Source: CAZNNH01 sp964574335
Lineage (GTDB): Bacteria > Acidobacteriota > Vicinamibacteria > Fen-336
Assembly (NCBI GenBank): GCA_964574335.1
Contig: CAZNNH010000032.1
Coordinates: 1 to 48,918 of the forward strand
Direction of reading: 5' to 3'
DNA: 48,918 bases
Shown here one piece after another: positions 18,224 to 26,116 of this stretch. Positions within the stretch are counted from its first letter, which is position 1; the number at the start of each line of letters is the position of its first letter. The notes beneath the pieces were generated by a model. That model ran no database searches and was not told where the DNA came from. It saw nothing but the letters and a program-made list of their open reading frames with translations. The position numbers and the translations under genes are program-made.

Positions 18224-20548
18224 CTAGCGTGGACGCAGGCGCTCGATGAAGGACACGTCGACCCAGTAGGTGTCGGCGTTGCCGGTGCCGGGCGAGGTCA
18301 GCAGCTCCCTCATCTTCTTCTGAGTCACGCGTTGTCCCGTCAGCTCCTCGAGCCGGGTGGGCCGGGTCGACATGAAGAAGAAGTACCTGCCGTCGGGCGA
18401 CACGTAGGGCGAGTAGCCCTGGGCCTCGGGAACGTTGATCGGGGCCCCCAGGTTGATCGGCTCGCTCCAGACGTCGTCCGGGCTGCGGAAGCAGACGTAG
18501 TAGTCCGACTGCCCGATGGCGTCGGGACGTCCGACCACCGACAGGATGAGATAGCTCTCGTCGGGGGCCACGAAGGCGTTGAACCGGGTCCGGCCGGAGT
18601 TGATCTGGCTCGGCAGCCGCTCCGGCTCGGCGTAGGCGCCATCGACGAGGCGGGACCGATAGATGAAGTTGGCCTCGCCCCGCTTCTGGCGGGTGAAGTA
18701 CAAGGTGCCGTCCCGGGTCGCCGACGGGAAGTACTCCTGGTCCTCCGTGCTCACCGGGGCTCCGAGGTTGCGCGGCTCCCCCCAGCCGTCGCCGGCTCGA
18801 TCCGCCGCCCAGATGTCGCTGTTGCCGGAGGGGCCCTCGGCGCCCGGAAACGCCCGGTCCGAGAGAAAGAAGACCCGCTGGCCGTCGGGGGCGACGAAGG
18901 CCTCGAGGTCGTGGGCCGGATAGGGAGCCACGAAGGAGGCCACCTCGGGCTCGGTCCAGCTCCCGTCCGCCAGCCGCCGGGTCACCATGACGGAGCTGAA
19001 GGCGTAGCCCGGGCCCGCGACGCCGAAGTAGATCTCGCTGCCGTCGGGCAGCATGGCGATGTCCCGGTCCAGGAGACCCGTCGACACGATGCCCGGGGCA
19101 AACAGGCGCGGAGTGTCTCCCGGAGGCTCCTGCCCCAGGTACTCGCCCACCACGCCCGGGATGGTCCGGGACGGACCCGCCTCCCCTCGAGGCGTGGCGT
19201 GGTCGCCGCTCAGCTCGGGCGTCGGCTGCGCGTGGGCGACCTTGGGCCACCAGGTGGCGAAGTCGAAGTTGTCGCTGTTGCGATGGCACTGCTGACAGGT
19301 GGTCTCGCTCGGGACCACCCCGCCGCTGGCCAGGAAGGCTTGGTGGTCCGTCATGACCTCGGTGGCCACGTACTCCGACCCCGGTCCGTGGCAGGACTCG
19401 CACCCGACGCCCTCCTCCGGCCTGAAGGTCTCGGCGAGCAGGGCGTCGGGATCCTGCGCCCCGGTGACGTGGCACAGCAGGCAGCGCTCGTCGGCCAACG
19501 GGCTCTCGAGATCGTGGTACTGGGGCCGCTGCCGCCCCAGGAACAGCGCCCAGTCCCCGGCCAGCCGCCAGTAGGCGTGGGAGTGCCGGCTGTGCAGCCA
19601 GGTGACGTAGGGGTGACCCTGCTCGGGGCTCGAGTGGCACCCCTGGCAGGCTCGGGAGCCCACGTACTGCGGGTGCCGGGTCTTCTCGCCCCGGACCGTG
19701 CGCCGGAGGAAGCCGACCTCGACCGCCTCGACACGGCCGTCAGCGCCGCGAACGAAGGTCACCGGCCAGGGCTCCCGGCGACAGAAGAAGCGGTCCCCAC
19801 CGATGGGATACAGGTCGTCGGGGGCGAGCTCGCGGATCTTGAGGCTTCCCCCTTCCCGCCACACCTTGACCTCGCCTCCCTCGCCGAGCGCGTAGAGGCC
19901 GACGTACTCGGAGAGCCGGCCGGGGTCGATGGGGACCTCGGCCGGTCGGACCATGACGTGGTCCGAGGGACGGGATCCCTCCGCGTCTCGCCGGCTCGGG
20001 TCGGCCCCGTTGGCCTCCAGGATCGCCACCAGCTCCGGGTTCCCGCTGCGATACGCGACGTGAAGCGGCGTCCAGCCTTCGTGGGTGGCAACGTTGGGGT
20101 CGGCCCCGCGTCGAAGCAGCAGCCGGGCCACCTCCGCGTTGCCGCGGCGCGCGGCCACGTGCAGGGCGGTCCGGCCCCATCGGTTCTTCACCGCGAGGTC
20201 GGCGCCCGCATCGAGCAGCCGCTCGACCATGTCGGCCCGGTCGTGGTGGCACACCCAGTGGAGGGGGGTGCCGCCGTCCGCGCCGACCGCATCGACGGGC
20301 GTGCCGGCCTCCAGCAGCTCGCGGAAGATCCGAAAGTGCCCGCGGATCCCGGCCCAGTGCAGGGCCGTATAGCCGTCGGCATCGGTGGCCCGGACGTCGG
20401 CGCCGTCCTCGAGCAACCGGTGGACGGCGTGGGGGTCGCCCCGCTTGGCGGCCTCGACCAGGTCCTTCATCGAGTACGCCGCGTGCCCCGGCGGCGCCAG
20501 CAAGAGAAGGCCCACGACGGTGAAACTGAGAGTCGCCGTTCTCGTCAT
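18224..20548 (-). CDS. Chimeric exported protein: ankyrin repeats, tetraheme cytochrome c, PD40-type propeller
   Basis: 774 residues from ATG 20548, chosen for its signal peptide (TATLSFTVVGLLLLAPPGHAA) and an upstream GGGGAGGA. Domains: about five ankyrin repeats (25-190; DADGYTALHWAGIRGH, NRWGRTALHVAARRGN, THEGWTPLHVAYRSGN); a DUF3471-like beta region (about 200-280); and a multiheme segment with four CxxCH sites at 301, 356, 383 and 418. The pattern, with SCHGPGSEY, resembles cytochrome c554-type proteins. Last is a propeller with PD40-like repeats (FVAPDGQRVFFLSDR, YVSPDGRYFFFMSTRP), about 480-774. All parts lie in one uninterrupted frame. It could be an envelope electron-transfer protein with protein-binding and ligand-binding modules. 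Confidence 0.87.
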   Translation of the reverse strand: MTRTATLSFTVVGLLLLAPPGHAAYSMKDLVEAAKRGDPHAVHRLLEDGADVRATDADGYTALHWAGIRGHFRIFRELLEAGTPVDAVGADGGTPLHWVCHHDRADMVERLLDAGADLAVKNRWGRTALHVAARRGNAEVARLLLRRGADPNVATHEGWTPLHVAYRSGNPELVAILEANGADPSRRDAEGSRPSDHVMVRPAEVPIDPGRLSEYVGLYALGEGGEVKVWREGGSLKIRELAPDDLYPIGGDRFFCRREPWPVTFVRGADGRVEAVEVGFLRRTVRGEKTRHPQYVGSRACQGCHSSPEQGHPYVTWLHSRHSHAYWRLAGDWALFLGRQRPQYHDLESPLADERCLLCHVTGAQDPDALLAETFRPEEGVGCESCHGPGSEYVATEVMTDHQAFLASGGVVPSETTCQQCHRNSDNFDFATWWPKVAHAQPTPELSGDHATPRGEAGPSRTIPGVVGEYLGQEPPGDTPRLFAPGIVSTGLLDRDIAMLPDGSEIYFGVAGPGYAFSSVMVTRRLADGSWTEPEVASFVAPYPAHDLEAFVAPDGQRVFFLSDRAFPGAEGPSGNSDIWAADRAGDGWGEPRNLGAPVSTEDQEYFPSATRDGTLYFTRQKRGEANFIYRSRLVDGAYAEPERLPSQINSGRTRFNAFVAPDESYLILSVVGRPDAIGQSDYYVCFRSPDDVWSEPINLGAPINVPEAQGYSPYVSPDGRYFFFMSTRPTRLEELTGQRVTQKKMRELLTSPGTGNADTYWVDVSFIERLRPR

Positions 20549-20587
20549 CGTTGCCGCCACTCCTCCCCGACGCCCGGCGCAAGGATA

Positions 20588-20624
20588 CACCTGGGTTCCT
20601 TCTCGTTTGCCCGTGTCACCTGGG
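20588..20624. promoter_or_regulatory. Direct repeat CACCTGGG in a divergent promoter region
   Basis: CACCTGGG at 20588-20595 and again at 20617-20624, 29 bp start to start (just under three helical turns). The repeats lie between the divergent chimera (20548) and esterase (20728) genes. Possibly paired half-sites for a regulator; chance is not excluded. Confidence 0.25.
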
Positions 20625-20727
20625 ATGACCCGCGTTCTCCCCCGGCGCACCAACCAAGTCGGGAGCCCGAGCGTCTCAGGATCGGGTGGCGCGAGACGCA
20701 GCGCGGAACTCGACAGGAGGGTGGAAA

Positions 20728-22038
20728 ATGGATTGCGCACCGTCGAGAGACGGTCTCGCCCTGAGACGGGCGTTCAGCCTCTTGGCCGTCATCGGTGCCG
20801 CGCTTCTCGCGCCCCTGGCGGTCTCCGGCGCCAACCGGGACGTCGATGCGAGCGACTCGTCGCGGGGTGCGTCCGGATTGGTGCAACGCCAGGCGACCGG
20901 AACACCGAACCCGCCGATAACGCTCACGATCCGGTCGGCGGTGCTCGGCGAGGAGCGTCGCGTCTATGTTCAGCTCCCCGAAGGCTACGCCGGCAGCGAG
21001 GCGCGCTACCCCTTGCTGGTGGTGGTCGACGGCGAGTGGCTGTTCGAGCCGGCCCGAGCCACCGTGAAGTTCTTCTCCGAGTACGACGTCATGGACGTCT
21101 CGATCCCGAAGATGATCGTCGTAGGAATCGAGAACGTCGATCGAAACCGCGACCTGGTGCCGACGGCGGACCGGAGCGAGGCTCAGGATTTCCCGACCGC
21201 CGGCGGGGCCGGACAGTTCCTGCAGTTCCTGAAGCAGGAGCTGCTCCCGTTGCTCGGGGAAAGGTACCGGACCGCACCTAGCCGAACCCTGGCCGGGTGG
21301 TCGTTCGGGGGGCTCTTTGCTGTCTACTCGTCCGTCGTCGCGCCCGACCTGTTCGACGGCTATCTGTGCATCGGGCCGGCGCTGTGGTGGGACAACGAGA
21401 TGGTCCTCGACCTCTATCGCGACGTCCGATTCCAGCGGCCGAAGCGCATGGTCGTCACGCTCGGGGCCCGAGAGGCTGGCGGAAAGGTCTACACGTCGAC
21501 CCGACGGCTGCTCGACCGCCTCAACGAACGCCCCGTCGAGGGGCTCGAGGTGACGCACCTGGAGCTCCAGGGCGTGGGGCACAGTTGGGGGATCCCCGCT
21601 GCGTTCGACAAGGGCCTCCAGCGCCTGTTCGCCGGGTACGTCGCGCCCGACGAGGTCAGCACGTCGTCGCTGGAGGCCCTCCAGGCGCACTACGACCAGC
21701 TCTCTGCGACCTGGGGCTACCGGGTGCTGCCCCCGGTCCCCGTCATGCTGAACCTGGCGCTCTCGAGGTGGTCGGCTGGCGCGAAGGCGGACGCCATCGA
21801 CGTTCTCGACCGGCTCCTCCGCTACGAGCCGGACGCGTCCCTCGCCTACTACTACCGGGGCGTCTTTCTGGAGCGCCAGGGCCGGGAGGGGACGGCCATT
21901 CCCAGCTTCGAGGGCGCCGTTTCCGCCGAGCGCCGCCGCAACGTACCGGATCGGCTCAACCTGGCGCTATTCAAGAAGCGCCTCCAGAAGCTAGCCACCG
22001 CGCCCTCGGCCAGCGGCTCACCCGCCCCGCCCCGGTAG
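20728..22038 (+). CDS. Exported esterase of the enterochelin-esterase/esterase D type with TPR-like tail
   Basis: 436 residues. ATG 20728 has AGGAGG seven bases upstream and opens a signal peptide (hydrophobic FSLLAVIGAALLAPLAVSGA). The central domain reads RRVYVQLPEGY, YPLLVVVDGEW, MIVVGIENVDRNRDL, nucleophile GWSFGG, and a late GVGHSWGIP histidine, as in IroE/Fes and esterase D-like hydrolases. About 110 C-terminal residues after the hydrolase form helices with a TPR feel (AIDVLDRLLRYEPDASLAYYYRG). Substrate unknown; siderophore esters and sugar esters are both possible. Part of the hydrolase-rich 17-22 kb stretch. Confidence 0.85.
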   Translation: MDCAPSRDGLALRRAFSLLAVIGAALLAPLAVSGANRDVDASDSSRGASGLVQRQATGTPNPPITLTIRSAVLGEERRVYVQLPEGYAGSEARYPLLVVVDGEWLFEPARATVKFFSEYDVMDVSIPKMIVVGIENVDRNRDLVPTADRSEAQDFPTAGGAGQFLQFLKQELLPLLGERYRTAPSRTLAGWSFGGLFAVYSSVVAPDLFDGYLCIGPALWWDNEMVLDLYRDVRFQRPKRMVVTLGAREAGGKVYTSTRRLLDRLNERPVEGLEVTHLELQGVGHSWGIPAAFDKGLQRLFAGYVAPDEVSTSSLEALQAHYDQLSATWGYRVLPPVPVMLNLALSRWSAGAKADAIDVLDRLLRYEPDASLAYYYRGVFLERQGREGTAIPSFEGAVSAERRRNVPDRLNLALFKKRLQKLATAPSASGSPAPPR

Positions 22039-22257
22039 CCCGACCACCTCGGCACGGTCCAGACGCCGTCCGTGAGGCGCCGGGAAGCAACAGCCCGGCG
22101 CGCCGGTTCAGCCCGCCACCGGAGTGCCGCCCAGCGCCTCTTCAGGGGCCCCTGGCGCGCCGGCGCCGCTCGGGCCGCGCGCCCGCTGCAAACGCCGCCG
22201 CTCTCGTCGTACCATGCACGGGTATCCTTCTGGTGCGACGGGTGGGCGGAGAGGCCG

Positions 22258-24969
22258 ATGGCTGAGGCGAACGAGAGCGTCTGTCGATCCTGCGGCGGGC
22301 AGCTCCCCGACCGGGCACGCTTCTGCAGCGGCTGTGGCACGCCGATCGTCTCGGAGGACCTGCCGACGCTCAGCTCGCCGGTCGGCTCGCCGACCCCAAG
22401 CCGCCCGCCGGCCTCCCAGGCGAGCGCGCCTCCCTGGGGTCGGTCGGGTCATTTCGTGCCCGGGATGGTCCTCGCCGGGCGCTATCGCGTGGTGGCGCTC
22501 ATCGGCAAGGGCGGCATGGGCGAGGTCTACCGCGCCGACGACCTCACGCTCGGGCAGCCGGTGGCGCTCAAGTTCCTGCCTCAGGCGTCGGTGAGCGAGG
22601 AGATGCTGGAGCGCTTCCGCAACGAGGTGCGGATCGCCCGCCGCGTCTCCCACCGCAACGTCTGCCGCGTCTACGACATCGGCGAGGCGGAGGGACGGCA
22701 CTTCCTCTCCATGGAGTACGTGGAGGGCGAGGACCTCGCCGCGCTGCTGAAGCGGATCGGCCGGCTGCCGCAGGACAAGGCGATCGACGTCGCGCGGGGG
22801 GTCTGCGCGGGTCTGGCGGCGGCCCACGAGAAGGGTGTCCTGCACCGCGACCTGAAGCCCGCCAACGTCATGCTCGACCGCCAGGGCCAGGTCGTCATCA
22901 CGGACTTCGGCCTGGCGACGTTCGCCGGCCAGGTCCCCGAGCACGACTCGCGCAGCGGCACCCCCAGCTACATGGCGCCCGAGCAGCGCACGCGTGGAGA
23001 GGTCAGCCCGCAGAGCGACATCTACGCCCTCGGGCTCGTGCTGTACGAGATCTTCACCGGCCGGCGCGCGTTCGAGTCGGCGACGGTCACCGGCAAGAGG
23101 CGCCCGCAGGACGAGTCCCGCCCGAGCAGCCCGTCCTCGGTGGTGCGCGACCTCGATCCCGCGGTCGAGCACGCGATCCTCTGGTGCCTCGAGCGCGAGC
23201 CTGAGCGGCGCCCGCGCTCGGCGTTGGCGGTGGCCGCGGCGCTCCCGGGCGGCGACCCGCTGGCGGCCGCGCTCGAAGCCGGAGTGACGCCCGCGCCGGA
23301 GATCGTCGCCGGGGCCGGCGAGACGACGGGTCTGAGCCCGCGCCAGGCGCTGCTCCGTCTGGCGGGTGCCGTGTTGGGCCTGGCGCTCGTGGCCCTGCTC
23401 GCCATCCGCACCAACGGCCTCGACCGCATCGGCGTGGAGCCCCCCGACGTGCTGGCCGGCAAGGCGCGGGCGATCCTCGAACGGATCGGCTATCACGAGA
23501 CGCCCTACGACACCGCCTCAGGCTACGACATCGAGGATGCGGCGCTGCGTCACATCGAGGAGCAGGAGAAGCCCAAGGGGTGGGACGCGGTGCTCGCCGG
23601 CTGGCCCCCCCTCGTCTACTACTGGTATCGGACGAGCCCGCAACGGATGTTGGTCCTCGACATCAGGAGTGACCTGATGACGCCCGGCATCGTCGGCATC
23701 TGGAACCCGCCGGCGACGCTCGCGGGCATGGCCAATGTCGGCCTCGACGCCCACGGTAGGCTCAACTTCCTCCAGGTGCTCCCACCGGAGCGGTCGGAAC
23801 CCCCGAAGGAGACCCAGGAGCCGGACTGGGACGCCCTGTTCGACGCGGCCGGACTCGAGCGCGCGGCCTTCCGGGAGGTGGCACCCCAGTGGACGTCGCT
23901 GGCGGCGTCCGACGTTCGTTTGGCCTGGGAGGGATCCTGGCCGGACACGACCCGTCCGCTGCGCGTCGAGGCGGCGGCCTTCCAGGGCAAGCCCGTCTAC
24001 TTCACCCTCGTCAGCCCCTGGACGCTGCCCTATCGCACGAGCCCCGACACGACCACGCCGGGCGAGCGGGCGGGCGGGTTCGTCGCCGTCACGGTGGGGA
24101 TCCTGCTGGTGGCCGCGGCGATGCTGCTGGCGCGGCGCAACTACGCCAGCGGCCGCGGCGACCGCCGCGGCGCCATGCGTCTGGCCACGGCCGTCTTCGG
24201 CCTGCAGCTCGTCCTCTGGGTGACCCGCGCCCACCACGTCGCCACGGTGGGCGAGTTCGGCCTGCTGGTCGCCGCGATTGCCTACTCGCTCTTCGCCGCC
24301 GGCCTGGTCTGGCTGTTCTACCTCTCGCTGGAGCCCTACGTGCGCCGCCACTGGCCACAGACGCTGATCTCCTGGAGCCGGGCCCTCGCCGGCCGCCTGC
24401 GCGACCCCCTGGTCGGGCGCGACCTGCTCTCCGGGGTCCTGCTCGGCCTGCTCTGGGCGCTGCTCTTCGAGTGCTTCCTGCTCGTCCTCGGGCGGCTCGG
24501 CGCCTCGCCACAGCTCGGCGCCATGGCCTACCTGAACGGCGCACGTGAGATCGCCGGGGCCTGCCTGGGGGTGCTGCTGCGCTCGATTCGATCGACGCTG
24601 GTCTTCTTCCTGGTGCTCTTCCTGCTCCGCGTGCTCCTGCGCCGCCGCTGGCTGGCCTCGCTGGCGTTCGTGGTCCTTCTGTCGTTGCCCTCGCTCCTCG
24701 CCAGCCACTATCCGCTGGTCGAGGGCCCGCTGCGGGTGGCCATCTACTCGATCGCCGCCGTCGCCGTCGTTCGCTTCGGCCTGGTCACGCTCGCCGCAGG
24801 TATCCTGACGGTCGAGCTGCTGCTGAACGTCCCGATCACGGCCAGCCTCTCGTCCTGGTACGCGCCCGGCATGCTCGTCGCCTTCCTGAGCGTGCTCGCG
24901 CTCGCCGGGTGGGGCTTCTGGACCTCGCTGGCCGGCAAGCGGCTGTTCACGGGCGACGCCTTCGAGTAG
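22258..24969 (+). CDS. Ser/Thr protein kinase with zinc ribbon and large multi-pass membrane region
   Basis: 903 residues. Zinc ribbon CRSC and CSGC (9-12, 23-26), a Pro/Ser linker, then a Hanks kinase: GKGGMGEVY about 83-91, Lys 105, HRDLKPANVM at 196-205, DFG 216-218 and APEQRTRG. All catalytic residues are present. A first membrane helix (about 365-385) leads to a roughly 230-residue extracytoplasmic region with no motif I know, and then eight or more hydrophobic helices to the C-terminus. CGGAGAGG before ATG 22258 supports the start. The architecture suggests a kinase directly regulated by an integral-membrane sensor or transporter-like domain. Confidence 0.9.
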   Translation: MAEANESVCRSCGGQLPDRARFCSGCGTPIVSEDLPTLSSPVGSPTPSRPPASQASAPPWGRSGHFVPGMVLAGRYRVVALIGKGGMGEVYRADDLTLGQPVALKFLPQASVSEEMLERFRNEVRIARRVSHRNVCRVYDIGEAEGRHFLSMEYVEGEDLAALLKRIGRLPQDKAIDVARGVCAGLAAAHEKGVLHRDLKPANVMLDRQGQVVITDFGLATFAGQVPEHDSRSGTPSYMAPEQRTRGEVSPQSDIYALGLVLYEIFTGRRAFESATVTGKRRPQDESRPSSPSSVVRDLDPAVEHAILWCLEREPERRPRSALAVAAALPGGDPLAAALEAGVTPAPEIVAGAGETTGLSPRQALLRLAGAVLGLALVALLAIRTNGLDRIGVEPPDVLAGKARAILERIGYHETPYDTASGYDIEDAALRHIEEQEKPKGWDAVLAGWPPLVYYWYRTSPQRMLVLDIRSDLMTPGIVGIWNPPATLAGMANVGLDAHGRLNFLQVLPPERSEPPKETQEPDWDALFDAAGLERAAFREVAPQWTSLAASDVRLAWEGSWPDTTRPLRVEAAAFQGKPVYFTLVSPWTLPYRTSPDTTTPGERAGGFVAVTVGILLVAAAMLLARRNYASGRGDRRGAMRLATAVFGLQLVLWVTRAHHVATVGEFGLLVAAIAYSLFAAGLVWLFYLSLEPYVRRHWPQTLISWSRALAGRLRDPLVGRDLLSGVLLGLLWALLFECFLLVLGRLGASPQLGAMAYLNGAREIAGACLGVLLRSIRSTLVFFLVLFLLRVLLRRRWLASLAFVVLLSLPSLLASHYPLVEGPLRVAIYSIAAVAVVRFGLVTLAAGILTVELLLNVPITASLSSWYAPGMLVAFLSVLALAGWGFWTSLAGKRLFTGDAFE

Positions 24970-25090
24970 CGCGCGTCGTCCGCAAGCCCGGAAGCTACAC
25001 CGAGGCTCTCTCAGGAGGGTGGAGCCCTCGAATGTCCGCGGCGAGGGCCAGGCGAACGCTGACCGGGTGTTCGGAGGACCTCGTGGCGGA

Positions 25091-25096
25091 TACAAT
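25091..25096 (+). promoter_or_regulatory. Putative -10 element giving a leaderless transcript
   Basis: TACAAT ends six bases before GTG 25103, so +1 would coincide with the start codon. No good -35 is visible at 16-18 bp, which weakens the call. The absence of a ribosome site before this GTG fits leaderless translation. Confidence 0.35.
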
Positions 25097-25102
25097 CACC
25101 GC

Positions 25103-25360
25103 GTGGCAGACGGGCTCAGCGACACCGACCCGGAGGCCCGGCGGGTCCATCTCGAGCTCATCCGCCAGGCCTCTCCTGGCAAGCGGCTGCGCCTGGCCTT
25201 GTCCCTGAGTCGCTCGGTGATGACGCTGTCTCGGTTGGGCCTGGCGCAGAGACACCCTGACGACTCGCCGGAAGAGATCGGCCTCAGGTTCGTGTCCCTC
25301 CACTACGGCGCCGATCTGGCCAACGAGCTGCGCTCTCACCTGTCGACCCGCAGGGCGTGA
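25103..25360 (+). CDS. Small helical protein coupled to a nucleotidyltransferase
   Basis: 85 residues from GTG 25103 (an upstream in-frame start at 25019 is possible but its extension looks non-coding). The visible features are predicted helices: EARRVHLELIRQASPGKRL, LRLALSLSRSVMTLSRLGLAQR, SPEEIGLRFVSLHYG and DLANELRSHL. I do not recognise a named family. The stop overlaps the next start by one base (TGATG), so the pair is coupled. By analogy with nucleotidyltransferase-based two-gene modules it might be an antitoxin or binding partner; this is inference. Confidence 0.65.
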   Translation: MADGLSDTDPEARRVHLELIRQASPGKRLRLALSLSRSVMTLSRLGLAQRHPDDSPEEIGLRFVSLHYGADLANELRSHLSTRRA

Positions 25361-25968
25361 TGGACCCGGACCTGCTCGCGGCACTGGCACCGGTCCTGTG
25401 GGCGCTTCGCGATCTGGGTGTCCGCCACTACGTCGGTGGTTCGATCGCCAGCTCGACGCATGGCGTTGCGCGCTCCAGCCTCGACGCGGACGTGGTGGCG
25501 GAGCTGGGATCCGCCCACGTCAGCTCGCTCCTGGCGCGCCTGGCTGACGCCTACTACGTCCCGGCGAACCGTGTGCGCGACGCGGTGACCCGCAAGACGT
25601 CCTTCAACGTCATCCACCTCGAGACCATGCTCAAGGTCGACGTCTTCGTCTCGAAAGGGCGTCCCGCCGATCGAAGAGCCTTCGAGCGCTGCCGTCCGGC
25701 GTCCACGGAGGCGTCTGACGAGCTCTCGATCCCGGTCGCCTCGGCCGAAGACGTCATCCTGGCGAAGCTGGATTGGTACCGGAGAGGCGGAGAGGTCTCC
25801 GAGCGCCAGTGGACCGACGTGAGGGGAGTGCTCGATGTCGTGGGCGAGGCCCTCGACGTGGGGTACCTCCGGCGCGGGGCGCTCGAGCTGGAGGTGGGCG
25901 ACCTACTGGAGCGGGCCCTTGCAGAGGCCGGCGGCGATGCCGGCCCCGGTCGACACGGCCCGAGGTAG
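25360..25968 (+). CDS. MNT/AbiEii-like nucleotidyltransferase-fold protein
   Basis: 202 residues. GGSIASSTHG at 26-35 and DAD at 42-44 match the GGS...DxD core of the nucleotidyltransferase superfamily. Further matches are TSFNVIHLETMLKVDVFV, supplying the third acidic residue, and ASAEDVILAKLDWYRRGG, the segment shared with AbiEii- and MNT-type proteins. The C-terminal residues are less structured. Such proteins often sit in two-gene toxin-antitoxin or defence-like modules, transferring a nucleotide to tRNA or to a partner protein. The partner here is the small protein just upstream. Start is ATG 25360, or GTG 25357 with a GTGA overlap. Confidence 0.78.
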   Translation: MDPDLLAALAPVLWALRDLGVRHYVGGSIASSTHGVARSSLDADVVAELGSAHVSSLLARLADAYYVPANRVRDAVTRKTSFNVIHLETMLKVDVFVSKGRPADRRAFERCRPASTEASDELSIPVASAEDVILAKLDWYRRGGEVSERQWTDVRGVLDVVGEALDVGYLRRGALELEVGDLLERALAEAGGDAGPGRHGPR

Positions 25969-25976
25969 GCCTCGGG
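25959..25976 (+). terminator. Hairpin spanning the nucleotidyltransferase stop codon
   Basis: CCCGAGG (25959-25965) and CCTCGGG (25970-25976) pair perfectly around loop TAGG, which contains the stop codon TAG. There is no U-tract. It could slow polymerase or protect the 3' end. Confidence 0.35.
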
Positions 25977-26013
25977 GACCGCTTCTGGGGTTGGCGATCG
26001 AGGAGGCCCCCCC

Positions 26014-26116
26014 TCCTACGCCCGAGCGTACATCACTCTCGCCTCCTGCCTGATGGATCTTGGGAACATCCAGGAAGCACGAGAGCATGCCGCACGGCTG
26101 CTCGGCGCCGGGCCTG
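26014..26116 (+). pseudogene. Possible fragment of a TPR-containing gene
   Basis: This frame reads YARAYITLASCLMDLGN followed by IQEAREHAARLLGAGP, a good match to a C-terminal TPR unit of the kind seen in adenylate-cyclase-associated or regulator proteins. There is no start or upstream body, and the FAD oxidoreductase gene on the other strand ends here. Probably the tail of a lost gene. Confidence 0.4.
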
